A DNA stretch of 64,000 nt from Hemibagrus wyckioides (lineage: Eukaryota > Chordata > Actinopteri > Siluriformes > Bagridae). The stretch is from positions 5,525,280-5,589,279 of the forward strand of contig NC_080710.1 of NCBI RefSeq assembly GCF_019097595.1, read 5' to 3'. The position numbers and the translations under genes are program-made. The notes beneath the pieces were generated by a model. The model did not search any database and was not told the DNA's origin. It was given only the letters and a program-made list of their open reading frames with translations. This document shows positions 23,215-35,300 of this stretch, piece by piece. Each line of letters begins with the position of its first letter. The stretch's first letter is position 1.

Positions 23215-24055
23215 GGCACATTTGTGTAAGTTAAGAGTAATGCCAGAATTTTCCATCTTTTGGAGCACAGCGTGGAGGCATGCATTATGCTTCACTTGAG
23301 AACACCCCGACACAAGTACATCATCCATGTGACAGACCACTCCATCCAGGCCATCAGTGACTTCCGTTACCATGCGGTTTTGAAAGTGTTCAGGTGCCGA
23401 TGCGATACCGAAGGGCAGATGATTGAAGTAGTACCGTCCAAACGGTGTGATAAAAGTTGTCAGCTTGGCGGACTGCTCAGCTCGAGGGATCTCATGTTCG
23501 AGCCCATGTTCGCATCGAGCTTACTAAAAACACAAGCTCCCGCTAACAGTCCAAGGGTCTGTTCAACAGAGGGAAGAATGTATTTCTCCCTTCACACTGA
23601 TTCATTGAACTGTGGGTCCCCAGACTTTCTAGGTACCACAGCAATGCCTGCACACCACTCCATGGGCTCCTCTACCCTGCTTATGACCCTCAAATGCTTC
23701 ATGCGTTGCAGTTCCTTTTTTAATTTAGGCATGAGTGGAGGAGGGATGCGCCGTTGGAGTTTTGAATCTATGGTCTCTGTATCAGTCACAGCCCACTGCC
23801 CAACTTAGGATAGCGTTCCTGCAAAGTGTATATGCTTATGTCATCTACACGTGTGACAAGACCAAGTTCGGTAATGGCAGGTCTGCCTAGCAGTGTCGAA
23901 TGCAGACTTTTAACAACACTTCCTCCAATGTATGCTTGTTGCCTTTCTGAAGTAGCATGTTCGAAACTTCAATCACATTGAGTGGTGAGCATCCCAGTCC
24001 AAGTAAGGGCTTAGTCACTTTCTGGAGTGCAGGTTTCTTGCCATCCTTGAAAATG
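23215..24055 (-). mobile_element. Ty3/gypsy reverse-transcriptase remnant, copy 2
   Basis: Nearly identical to 14799-15640, with the same RT pieces (ISRVEEPMEWCAG, HMDDVLVSGC, NSGITLNLHKCA) and the same disabling frameshifts. The shared lesions mean the insertion was already dead before the segment was duplicated. Confidence 0.82.
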
Positions 24056-24407
24056 CTGATGTTAATTCAGATTAGTCATTTCCACCTAACTGATAATTAC
24101 ATGAGCAGGTGACCCACACACAACAATAAAGGAGCGAGAGATCTTCTTGAATGCATCCCAAATATTAAAACACTGAAACGTAATATAGATGACATTCATT
24201 TCTCTAAACAATGTGTCCCTAATGTTTACAGCTGTTTTATTTCTTGGAGAAATTATGCAATTATGTTTTATAAACTCATCTTTGTAGATTGACTGATACT
24301 GTCAGGTGTAAGATTTTCATGATATGCTTTTCATTAATATAAATAACACCTGGAAAACATGGTCTCTGAAACCCTGAAACTAATATAACTGACGTAACAC
24401 TTCTGTT

Positions 24408-24491
<84 letters not shown>

Positions 24492-25489
24492 CTATCTCTT
24501 TCAACCACTCCCCCACTCCCCCAGCTAGGATTATGGTGTTTGTTGTGTTTCCACTAGGCACAGAGTAAGTATTTAGAAGTGATGTTAAGAGCCATTTTTT
24601 AGAAATGCAGTCAGTTCTGTCTCTTCTTTACATGTACAGTCTAAATGACAAAAATCTTTCTTAAACACAGTCACCTGTCTCTGTCACCTTTCAACAGGAA
24701 CTATTTTTTTCTTGCTACAGAATGCATTTTGGGATGTTCACTGTTTTCCCAACTGATCCTTGACTTCTGAGCCATTTTTTGTTAAGTGTTGCTATGTTCA
24801 GGTTTTCAAGTGATATCAGAAACATGCTATTTAATTTTCTTTCACACTGGCACCACAATATGAGGTAAACACTGCAAAAAGCTTCAGAGCAGCTTCTAAA
24901 TTTCAAGTGTGAAAGGTTTTCATTAATAGAAATAACACTATCAGTAGCCAAGTTTACATCAACAACTGGAAAACATGACTATTGACTGGGATAATTTTTT
25001 TGCCCTGAAACGGCTATTACTGACATAATAGCACTTTATTTAATTATTGACCTGACTCTAATTTATGAGGTTACTGTGCAATTTAATGTAACTGACACCA
25101 AAAAATAATATTTTGTTAATAAAAGTAATAAATGGGTTTTTTTGTACAAAACATGAATACACAATATAGAGAAGGTAAAATAAGAGAATTTACAGAGTCA
25201 CAGACATTCGATGCTTGATGGTAAATGCAGCTCTTATATTGTATAATGTAGAACTTTTTATCCCTCTGGAGAATGTATGTTGTGTAATGTATATTAATTC
25301 TGTTCCTGGGACTGAGCAAAAGTCTCCTGTGTAGACCAGCTGGTCTCAGTATGTGTATGTGTTTGGGGAAGAATGAACAAAATCACTGCAAGGTATTAAA
25401 CCATATATTTTAAATGTTATTTTCTAAAAACTTTATGATGGTAGCAAGTTGTTAACAAACACGGCCTGGTCAAAATTATTAAGCATAGT
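24056..25489. repeat. Duplicated 3' flank of receptor R2 (duplicon unit 2)
   Basis: Second copy of the block described at 15636-17038. Its microsatellite (about 24406-24484) is expanded to (CTTT)n followed by (CT)n. Otherwise it differs from the other copies by scattered substitutions and small indels. Confidence 0.85.
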
Positions 25490-27443
25490 TTAGATGTTTT
25501 GACTTTGATCTGTCACTGAGGAGCATGAGTACATAGTGGTCATCCTCTGTGAGTGCTCACTTTCAATTATTGGGCACTGACCAAAGCAGAGAGGAAACCA
25601 CTCTTTCAGGATCTTTAGAAATAAATTCCTGAATCTCTGCCCCACAAAGGCATAGATGATGGGGTTGAGGCAGCAGTGAGTGAATGCTATGCTTTCCACC
25701 CACTGTATAGCCATGTTCAGGTCCTATTACCACTGACCGGTGTTTATATAACCCAGTTGATGAAGGAACTTCAGGAAGATGACGATGTTGTAAGGCGTCC
25801 AGAAAATGAAGAAAACACTGACCAAGACCAGCATGAGTCTGACAGCTTTGTGTTTCTTCTGAGACTTCATGGACATTAAGATGGGGATGATGCACGAGTA
25901 GCAGAACACCATCACTGAGAGAGGAATGATTAAGCTGAGGATGTTCAGCTCGATGTAAGAGAACAGCCTCCACTTCGGGTTTGGATGTTCAAAACTACAT
26001 GTGGATTCATTTGGTTTATTTGACATGCTTGTTTGTGAGAAAATGATATTTGGCAGAGAAGCTACCAGGCTAAGTGTCCACGTAAACAAAATCAGGGCTA
26101 TGATAGCTCTGACAGACCGGTACTTGGAAAAGAGGGAGGTATAGGTGTGGACAATGACAGCATAGCGGTCTATGGTCATGAGCATCATGAAGAAGATGCT
26201 TCCATAGTATCCCAGCATGTACAGTGCTGTCACTGCATGGCACATGAAGTTCCCAAAGACCCACTGAGTGATGGCGGCGTAATGAGCCCAGAAAGGCAAT
26301 GAGAGAAGGAAAAGGAGGTCTGAAAGGGCCAGGTTGAAGAGGCACACATCTGACATGTTGGACCTTTTCTGGTACTTGACCAGGACACACAGCACCAGGC
26401 CGCTGCCAATTAACCCCACAATGAAGACGATACTGTAGATTGTAGGGAGGAAGACTCTGCTGAAGGCCTTTATGTTGTTGGTGTTGTGGGGTGAGTAGGC
26501 GCCTGGAGTTAAGTTGTAGTAATCAGAATAGTCTTCAGCTGTTTATGAAAAAACAAATCATATCATTTACTGCATGTATTTTTTTCAAATACTTTCATTT
26601 TCATTAAATCTCATCAAATATTTTCATTGTTCAAGCTAACTACTAAAAGAAGGAAATGCGATTGTTTTGCTTTTCGTAAGGTAAACCTAGCAGTAAAGAT
26701 GTTTTTTACTGTGCTTGAAAACTTTCTATAGGGGGCAATAGAGTTTCTTGAACACAGTACTTAATAGTTCCGAATTAGACATAAATACATTCTACAGATA
26801 TCACCAGTCTGCAAGATACTATCACTATAAAAAAAATAAGATGAATAAAGATTCTGTAATAAACAATTTCAAAGGATTTTTAAATGGAAATAATATATAC
26901 TTACATATATACACATGATGACCGTTTTTTAGAATTGACAGTATTTTTAAAATAGATTTATACTTTGTTATATCTGCAGTATATGTGTTTGCATGAAAGT
27001 ATTTACATGAATAATAAAAAAAATAGCTGTAAGTTTTATTAAGTGTATTTTCTTTCTTTTTTTCAAGTTTTATTTTAGTTTTTAGTTTAGTTTTTACAGA
27101 AAAAAAGTCACATAAGAATGGATGATATCTGATGACATTTAAAGCTTTGGAAAAGTCAGCTTGTGGTATTGAGGCAGATCTAATTAATACTTAACTAATG
27201 CTTTCATATGGAATTCTGCAAATCACAATTATTAATAAATAAAAGGAACTTCAAGATGTTCAAATCGATCTTATCCCATTTATATTTGAAATTTGAGTAA
27301 AGTGGTACTGACGTTCATTTTAATGACCTACATTACTCTAAGACTCTGTAAAAGCAGACGAGTATGGACACAGTCAGCTGTTCAGCTTTAAAAAAAAATA
27401 AAAAGCACTTACATGTTGTCTCGTTGGGAGAAATCATTGCCAT
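25490..27443 (-). pseudogene. Chemokine receptor R2, killed by two adjacent stop codons
   Basis: Exon 1 is 27443-27413 (MAMISPNETT), with the same GTAAGT donor as R1; exon 2 is 26538-25490. The frame stays open through TM1-TM6 (DRYAVIV, FWTPYNIV) and then meets TAA TAG at 25729-25724, where R1 has codons 281-282 (Asn-Gln) and R3 has Tyr-Gln. The frame is otherwise preserved to the end (NPIIYAF and the tail match R1). A protein made from it would lack TM7 and the tail. The N-terminus reads SEDYSDYYNLTPGAYSP. Its 5' leader is also split by a 4-kb transposon. Read-through of two consecutive stops is unlikely. Confidence 0.9.
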
Positions 27444-27833
27444 TATTCATTAGTCCAAGTGTGAAAGAAGGTTGTATGTCTTGATATAAAAACAAGGGAC
27501 TGAGCTATTTTGCTGTGATATTTCTGAGGTGGGGTTTCGTCCTACACCGCGGTGAAGTTAGCTTGATATTCAGACATTAGACAGACATTCGGAAGCGGTA
27601 GTTTAGGGACCGTCAACAAATTTCTGTACAACCGAAAAAAATAACTATTCCTTCAATAGCTTCTAGGTCATGTGACCCTGTGACCCCAAACTAGTACCAA
27701 AATTATCTTATTGGACACCTCCACAAGGTACACCTCTTTGTATCCCAAAAAATCACTTCTTTTATTTTAATTTTAATTTTAATAAAAAAAAACCTACTAT
27801 TTCTTCAATAGCTTCTATTAACACACACATATA

Positions 27834-29363
27834 CAGTATCTCACAAAAGTGAGTACACCCCTCACATTTTTGTAAATATTTTATTATATCTTTTCATGTG
27901 ACAACACTGAAGAAATGAGCCTCTGCTACAATGTAAAGTAGTGAGTGTTCAGCCTGTATAACAGTGTAAAATTGCTATCCTCTCAAAAGAACTCAACATA
28001 TAGCCATTAATGTCTAAACAAAAGTGAGTATACCTCTGAGTGGAAATGTCCAAATTGGGCCCAAAGTGTCAATATTTTGTGTGGCCACCATTATTTTCCA
28101 GCACTGCCTTAACCCTCTTGGGCATGGAGTTCACCAGAGCTCCACAGGTTGCCACTGGAGTCCTCTTCCACTCCTCCATGATGACATCACAGAGCTGGTG
28201 GATGTTAGAGACCTTGTGCTCCCCCACCTTCCATTTGAGGATGCCCCACAGAAGCTCAATAGGGTTTAGGTCTGGAGACATGCTTGGACAGTCCATCACC
28301 TTTACCCCAGCTTCTTTAGCAAGGCAGTGGTCGTCTTGGAGGTGTGTTTGGGGTCGTTATGTCCTTAGTCTGCTTGTCTTCAGTAAACTGTATGCGGGTT
28401 TTCTTGTGCATCATCTTTAGTAGAGGCTTCCTTCTGGGACGACAGCCATGCAGACCAATTTGATGCAGTGTGTGGCGTATGGTCTGAGCACTGACAGGCT
28501 GAGACCTCCACCCCTTCAACCTCTGCAGCAATGCTGGCAGCACTCATACGTCTATTTCCCAAAGACAAGGACACATATGACGCTGAGCATGTGCACTCAA
28601 CTTCTTTGGTGGACCATGGCGAGGCCTGTTCTGAGTAGAACCTGTCCTGTAAAATCGTTGTATGGTCTGGCCCACCGTGCTGCAGCTCAGTTTCAGGGTC
28701 TTGGCTTCTTATAGCCTAGGCCATCTTTATGTAGAGCAACAATTCTTTTTTTCAGATCCTCAGAGAGTTCTTTACCATGAGGTGCCATGTTGAACTTCCA
28801 GTGACCAGTATGAGAGAGTGTGAGAGCGATAACACCAAATTTAACACACCTGCTCCTCATTCACACCTGAGACCTTGTAACACTAACAAGTCACATGACA
28901 CCGGGGAGGGAAAATGGCTAATTGGGCCCAATTTGGACATTTGCACATAGTGGTGTACTCACTTTTGTTGCCAACGGTTTAGACCGGTGTCCAATCTTAT
29001 CCAGAAAGGGCCGGTGTGGGTGTAGGTTTTCATTCCAACTGAGCACAAGCTACACCTGATTCCAACTGGTTTATCAACTGATCTTGGCTTTCAGTAGACC
29101 CAGGTGTGGCTTCTGCTCGGTTGGAATGAAAACCTGCACCCACAACGGCCCTTTGTGGATAAGATTGGACACCCCTGGTTTAGACATTAATGGCTGTGTG
29201 TTGAGTTCTTTTGAGAGGATAGCAAATTTACACTGTTATACAGGCTGTACACTCACTACTTTACATTGTAACAGAGTGTCATTTCTTCAGTGTTGTTGTC
29301 ACATGAAAAGATAATAAAATATTCACAAAAATGTGAGGGTTTTGGGGTTTTTGTGAGATACTG
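27834..29363 (-). mobile_element. Tc1-like transposon copy C, decayed
   Basis: The ends are CAGTATCTCACAAAAGTGAG and an inverse ending TTGTGAGATACTG, each flanked by TA. Transposase pieces on the complement strand include SQPVSAQTIRHTLHQIGLHG (about 28516-28450) and [20 protein letters not shown] (28299-28069), the latter holding the final catalytic Glu; the frames are broken between them. A 193-bp MITE interrupts the right arm at 28985. Confidence 0.85.
28985..29177. mobile_element. 193-bp hAT-type MITE inside the Tc1
   Basis: The inverted ends are GGTGTCCAATCTTATCC on the left and the inverse of CAGGGGTGTCCAATCTTATC on the right. They are flanked by the exact 8-bp repeat GTTTAGAC at 28977-28984 and 29178-29185. 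It has no coding capacity. The internal arms also pair (GGTTTTCATTCCAACTGAGC against GCTCGGTTGGAATGAAAACC), so it could fold into one long hairpin. Confidence 0.85.
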
Positions 29364-29376
29364 TATGTGTGTACAT

Positions 29377-29383
<7 letters not shown>

Positions 29384-29443
<60 letters not shown>
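29384..29443. repeat. (AT)n microsatellite, left of Tc1 copy D
   Basis: About 30 uninterrupted AT units ending at the TA target of the Tc1. Confidence 0.9.
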
Positions 29444-29446
<3 letters not shown>

Positions 29447-30690
29447 TATATTGCCAAAAGTATTCGCTCACCCATCCAAATAATCAGAATCAGGTGTTCC
29501 AATCACTTCCATGGCCACAGGTGTATAAAATCAAGCACCTAGGCATGCAGACTGTTTTTACAAACATTTGTGAAAGAATGGGTCGCTCTCAGGAGCTCAG
29601 TGAATTCCAGCGTGGAACTGTGATAGGATGCCACCTGTGCAACAAATCCAGTCGTGAAATTTCCTCGCTCCTAAATATTCCACAGTCAACTGTCAGCTGT
29701 ATTATAAGAACGTGGAAGTGTTTGGGAATGAAAGTAACTCAGCCACGAAGTGGTAGGCCACGTAAACTGACGGAGCGGGGTCAGCGGATGCTGAGGCGCA
29801 TAGTGCGAAGAGGTCGCCAACTTTCTGCAGAGTCAATCGCTACAGACCTCCAAACTTCATGTGGCCTTCAGATTAGCTCAAGAACAGTGCGCAGAGAGCT
29901 TCATGGAATGGGTTTCCATGGCCGAGCAGCTGCATCCAAGCCATACATCACCAAGTGCAATGCAAAGCGTCGGATGCAGTGGTGTAAAGCACGCCGCCAC
30001 TGGACTCTAGAGCAGTGGAGACGCGTTCTCTGGAGTGACGAATCGCGCTTCTCCATCTGGCAATCTGATGGACGAGTCTGGGTTTGGCGGTTGCCAGGAG
30101 AACGGTACTTGTCTGACTGCATTGTGCCAAGTGTAAAGTTTGGTGGAGGGGGGATTATGGTGTGGGGTTGTTTTTCAGGAGCTGGGCTTGGCCCCTTAGT
30201 TCCAGTGAAAGGAACTCTGAATGCTTCAGCATACCAAGACATTTTGGACAATTCCATGCTCCCAACTTTGTGGGAACAGTTTGGAGCTGGCCCCTTCCTC
30301 TTCCAACATGACTGTGCACCAGTGCACAAAGCAAGGTCCATAAAGACATGGATGACAGAGTCTGGTGTGGATGAACTTGACTGGCCTGCACAGAGTCCTG
30401 ACCTCAACCCGATAGAACACCTTTGGGATGAATTAGAGCAGAGACTGAGAGCCAGGCCTTCTCGTCCAACATCAGTGTGTGACCTCACAAATGCGCTTCT
30501 GGAAGAATGGTCAAAAATTCCCATAAACCCACTCCTAAACCTTGTGGACAGCCTTCCCAGAAGAGTTGAAGCTGTTATAGCTGCAAAGGGCGGACCGACG
30601 TCATATTGAACCCTATGGATTAGAAAGGGATGTCACTTAAGTTCATATGCGAGTCAAGGCAGGTGAGCGAATACTTTTGGCAATATAGTG
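29444..30690 (+). mobile_element. Complete Tc1-like transposon copy D (1247 bp)
   Basis: Perfect-looking ends CACTATATTGCCAAAAGTA and the inverse, TA on both sides, located inside an (AT)n tract. The length equals copy A at 12128..13374. The encoded transposase is uninterrupted. Confidence 0.95.
29578..30609 (+). CDS. Full-length Tc1-family DD34E transposase, apparently intact
   Basis: Predicted 343 aa from the ATG of [15 protein letters not shown] to TGA; the frame is open further upstream, but this ATG follows the TIR and a TATAAAA-like sequence (GTGTATAAAATC) and matches the usual length of about 340 aa for Tc1 transposases. The N-terminal half has two helix-turn-helix modules ([20 protein letters not shown] and [11 protein letters not shown]...[10 protein letters not shown]) with a basic GRPRKL linker. 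The catalytic domain shows SDESRF (first Asp), QHDCAPVHK (second Asp) and [14 protein letters not shown]; exactly 34 residues separate the second Asp and the Glu. The glycine-rich box is [10 protein letters not shown]. No stop or frameshift is visible. It would bind the TIRs and catalyse cut-and-paste into TA sites. Activity is inferred from integrity only. Confidence 0.92.
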   Translation: MGRSQELSEFQRGTVIGCHLCNKSSREISSLLNIPQSTVSCIIRTWKCLGMKVTQPRSGRPRKLTERGQRMLRRIVRRGRQLSAESIATDLQTSCGLQISSRTVRRELHGMGFHGRAAASKPYITKCNAKRRMQWCKARRHWTLEQWRRVLWSDESRFSIWQSDGRVWVWRLPGERYLSDCIVPSVKFGGGGIMVWGCFSGAGLGPLVPVKGTLNASAYQDILDNSMLPTLWEQFGAGPFLFQHDCAPVHKARSIKTWMTESGVDELDWPAQSPDLNPIEHLWDELEQRLRARPSRPTSVCDLTNALLEEWSKIPINPLLNLVDSLPRRVEAVIAAKGGPTSY

Positions 30691-30699
30691 TATATATTA

Positions 30700-30797
<98 letters not shown>

Positions 30798-30840
30798 TAT
30801 TTATATGTATATAGATATTTATATGTATATAGATAGATAT
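30691..30840. repeat. (TA)n microsatellite, right of Tc1 copy D
   Basis: A long TA run with a few GT/GAT interruptions, continuous in type with the AT tract on the left of the element. Confidence 0.9.
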
Positions 30841-31104
30841 ATATCAAATTATCTCAACAGGTCCATTGTGATGCATGTGATAGATGGATGCATGCACAGT
30901 GTGTGGGAATGGACACGTTGCAGCTTCAAACAGCCAGAAAAAAAAAATGGAAATGCTGCTTGTGTGTTTAAGAAGACTATTGTGTAATAACAATAAAAAC
31001 GGTGTGTAATCGTGATAAAAAATGACTTGTTTATTTAAAGAAGAGAGGAGTTAAACAAATGAAGAAAAATAAACAAATTAATAAAAATCAGTGAAGACAT
31101 TTTT

Positions 31105-31500
31105 TGGGATACAAAGAGGTGTACCTTGTGGGGGTGTCCAAGTAGATTATTTTACTACTAGATTTGGGTCACAGGGTCACATGACATTGAAGCTATTGAA
31201 GAAATAGTGTTATTTTAATATAAAAATAAAAGAAGAGATTTTGGGGATAACAAAGAGGTGTACCTTGTGGGGGTGTCCAAGTAGATTATTTTAGTACTAG
31301 TTTTGGGTCATAGGATCACATGACCTAGAAGCTATTGAAGAAATAGTAGTTTTTTTTAAATAAAAATTAAAATAAAAATAAAAGAAGAGATTTTATGGGA
31401 TACAAAGAGGTGTACCTTGTGGGGGTGTCCAATTAGATTATTTTAGTACTAGTCACAGGGTCACATGACCTAGAAGCTATTGAAGGAATAGTTTTTTTTT
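31105..31500. repeat. Three subterminal tandem repeats of about 140-150 bp in the long-TIR element
   Basis: The phrase GAGGTGTACCTTGTGGGGGT recurs about 12-15 bp into units that start near 31105, 31243 and 31396, each unit ending in GAAGCTATTGAAG(A/G)AATAGT. One inverted partial copy sits in the left arm near 27716-27745. Confidence 0.8.
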
Positions 31501-31630
31501 TCAGTCGTACAGAAATTTGTCGACGGTCCCTAAACTACCGCTTCCGATGTCTGTCTAATGTCTGAATATCAAGCTAACTTCACCGCGGTTCGTCCTACTC
31601 ACAGAACAGCCAAGTCTCAAACTTTTTGTC

Positions 31631-31638
31631 CTTTTATG
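31631..31638 (-). promoter_or_regulatory. TATA-like box of R2, displaced by the 4-kb insertion
   Basis: CATAAAAG on the complement strand, the equivalent of the R1 box, now about 4.2 kb from the R2 start codon because the long-TIR element sits between them. Confidence 0.4.
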
Positions 31639-32345
31639 GATGAATTGTGCTAATTTTAGCACAAAAACAAGAACACTGCAATTCCAAGAACCTTTAAAAA
31701 AAAATTGACAAACAAGAAATACCAAGTCATGAACTCATCAGTCACATCAGTGTCCTCATCTCTACTGCTTTCTTTTAAACAAAAACTTGTACAGGATCTA
31801 AAGAAAAACGAACAAATAACAAGAGAAAGGAGATAAATGATCGAATTAAAGGAAGGATTTACCGAAAGACACAATGTTCTTAACTCATTCTCCTTCAATA
31901 ACAGGTTTATCTTGGTCAAGGTCAGGGGCGTCGCTAGGGCTATTTATTCGGGGCTCGAGCCCCGGATGATTTTAATCAGGCCCGAATGTTTTATCCCGAA
32001 TTTTGCCACCGGAGTGTAGAGGAATTAATGAAATGTTGATCGTTTTAGTTGAGCACTGTTGCCGTTTACTGTACACGATTTTGACACACACGCACACAAA
32101 AATACCGCGAGAGTGTGGAATATGCTCTAGAACCGCTCTCGCGATACTTTAATGTCTTTTTTTTTTAATTGCATATCTACATATAAAACAACAAGAGAAT
32201 AACAAGATCACTTTTATATATGCCATTGATATATAAGATTACAATTAAATAAAGTTTAGCCAGCGGAATAAAGAGAACACAAAAAAAAAATCAGATAACA
32301 GAAAAGAGGGGGAAAAGGGGGGCCGGTACAGTTTACTTGTCTATT

Positions 32346-35300
32346 TCAAATTTGCAGAATATCAGAAGCCCTGATAGCTTTTTTTGTTTTCCATTTATAT
32401 TCCAAATTGCAGTATTGTTTAAATTCACTGACAAAATGAAAGAAATTTGGCTTACCCCCTGACCACTTCATTTTGTGTATATGAAACTTCCCCATTACAA
32501 CTAACAATTGAATAATATATGCTCTGTCCCTTTCTATCCCATAGTCATTAACATATATCATTATATCAAACCCACCCAATTTAACAAGTGTATTACGTTT
32601 TTTTGTAATGAAATTCTCAACATCAACCCAAAATATTTTTGTATAAATGCAATGAAATAATAAATGAAAAATTGTTTCTTTTTCATTACCACAAAATACA
32701 CAGGAGTAGTCAAGATTCAATTTAAAACGTTCCAATACATGTTTCACTGGATAAATTCTATGTAATATTTTATACAAAACTTCCTTTATTTTATTATTAA
32801 CAAAGAATTTATCAACCATTTTCCAGGCCTTATGCCAATTTAAATCTCCAAATATTGATGACCAGAAAAATCTAGCTGGAGGATATATAACATCATTTAT
32901 TAATTTTCTAATGTATATATTTGGTATGTTGTTTTTTAAAACATTAATATTAACAATAAAAACTGTATTAGTTATATTGACCAAATTAGGGTTTTCATTG
33001 CATTCATTTTTAAGAAGATATAATACCTTTCTAGGTATAGCATCCATTACAATGGCATATTCTCTAGGTCTAACTGGTATTTTAAATTTGTCAAGAAACT
33101 CCGTGTATGATAATAAGCCTCCATCATTATTCATCAACTGACTAACCAAAACTATATTATTTTCAAACCATAACTTTAAAAAGAGGGATTTATTTTTATA
33201 TAAAATGTCTTTGTTATTCCAAATATAATATCTTCTAGGAGAAAAGTTATGTTTATAGGCCAATGTCCATGCCATGAGAGCTTGTTGATGAAATCTTGCA
33301 AATTTTACTGGAATTTTATCAATACAATAATTGCATTTTAACAAAAATTCAAGACCCCCAACTGACTTAAACAAAAAGTTTGGGAATGCGTTCCACATAT
33401 TATCTTTCTTTTTTAAGAACTGTGTAATCCAATTAATTTTAAATACATTGTTTAGGGTATCATAATTTAATACCTCCAGGCTCCCATTATCCTTTGAGCT
33501 ACATAATATCTCTTTTCTCAAATAATGTGGTTTCCTTTTCCAAATAAAATCAAAGAGTAATTTATCCAATGTTTTAACTACTTTAGAACGTATATCAAGT
33601 GATAAACAAACATAAACTGACCTGGAAATTCCTTCTGCCTTAGACAAAAGGATCCTCCCCTGCAAAGATAAATCCCTTTGTAACCATATATTAAATCTAT
33701 TGTTAGTTTTCCTAACTATCGGATCAAAGTTTAAATCACTGCGCATTTTTTCATCTTTACATATGATTACTCCAAGATAAGTCACAGTAGTTTGGATTGA
33801 AATGCCAGATATATTTGATAAATTGCAGTTTTTTAAGGAAAAATAACTCCGATTTACTCCGATTCATATGCAATCCTGATGCCAGCGAAAAATCATTAAT
33901 ACAGTCAATAGCTTTATTAACTTCATGTATATCTTTTAGAAAAAGTGTTGTATCTTCTGCAAATTGACATAACTTAAAAACTTTTCCCATAGTTGTAATA
34001 CCTTGAAAATATCCTTTCTTAAGACGCAGAGCCAATAATTGGGTTGCTAACAGAAAGAAAAAGGGAGAAAATGGACATCCTTGTCTTATTCCTCTGCCAA
34101 TTTCAAATCTATTAGATGTTCCTTGGGCCAATTTTACAGAACTATTACATCCTTTGTATAAAGTTTTAACAGCTTTTAAAAAATACTTGCCAAAACCGAA
34201 AAATCCATTCGTTTTAAACAAAAAATCATGTTCCATAGTGTCGAAAGCCTTATGGAAATCAACAAATAATATAAGACTATTATCTAATATATACTCATAT
34301 ATACATACCATGTCTAAAATCAATCTAATATTATTACTAATATGTTGTCCTTGAATAAATCCAGTCTGTTCTTCATCAATAATGTCATCTAATCCATGTT
34401 TCAATCTTTTAGCAAATATATGTGCAAAAACTTTGGCATCATTATTTAAATGACTAATAGGCCTCCAATTGCCTAAGTGAAGAATATCTTTTTGTGGTTT
34501 TGGAATTAGAGTAATAACCCCTTGTTTTAATGAGTCTGGCAACTCTCCTTTATCTATAGATTCTTTATAAACTGCAAGTAGAAAGTAGAAGGTAGAAACG
34601 GTGCTACTTTATCCTTGAAGACTTTATAAAATTCACAGGAGTCCATCATTACCCGGAGATCGATTATCTTTTAAATACCCAATACATTCTTTAATTTCCT
34701 CCAGTTTTATCTTTCCATCACAAAATAACTTGAAATCCTTACTAATAATTTTAGCCTTCCCCAAAACATTCAGAAATTTATCCAGATCAGAATTAACTGA
34801 GTTAGAGTGGTAGAGGTGTTTATAGAATTGAGTGACGTATTGAGATATCTCCTTCCGATCTTCCGACACTATATTATTTATTAATAATTTATTTATTGAA
34901 GACATTTCTCCATTTATCATTTCCAAGTTAAAAAAATATTTGGTATTCTTTCCCCCCCGTTCCAACCAAATTTGCCTTGTTCTTGTAAAGGAGCCTCTTG
35001 CTTTCTCTTTGTAAATAATGTTCAATTCTATTTGTAATGATGACAAATTTAATAATTCTTGGGAAGTTAACTTTTTTTACTAGACAGCTCCATAATTTTC
35101 TTTGTAACGCTACATTCTTTCTGTCGTTTAGCAAAAGCAAGCATTTTCCCCATTGAAATGGCTAAATTCCTTACTTCATATTTAGTGAGCTCCCAAAATT
35201 TTCCAAAGGAATTCATTATTTTAGCCTGAGTCCAATATTTGTCAATAATTTCTATTACTTTCATTTTAAATGTTTCATTTTCTAATAATGTCTTAACTTT

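Larger units (their letters stand above)
27546..31589. mobile_element. Long-TIR element with 9-bp target duplication, MULE-like, carrying nested insertions
   Basis: Both ends begin ACCGCGGTGAAGTTAGCTTG (the right end inverted), and the inverted arms match for roughly 200 bp, through GGAAGCGGTAGTTTAGGGAC and CTATTCCTTCAATAGC. It is flanked by TCGTCCTAC at 27537-27545 and 31590-31598; the unoccupied site is seen upstream of R1 and psi-0. Long TIRs with 9-bp duplications suggest a Mutator-like non-autonomous element, but no transposase of that class is present and the assignment is inference. Its interior is filled by two Tc1 copies, a small MITE and (AT)n. Confidence 0.82.

Noticed and set aside
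30620..30987. Tyr/Ile-repeat proteins
   Set aside because: Translation of the (TA)n microsatellite.
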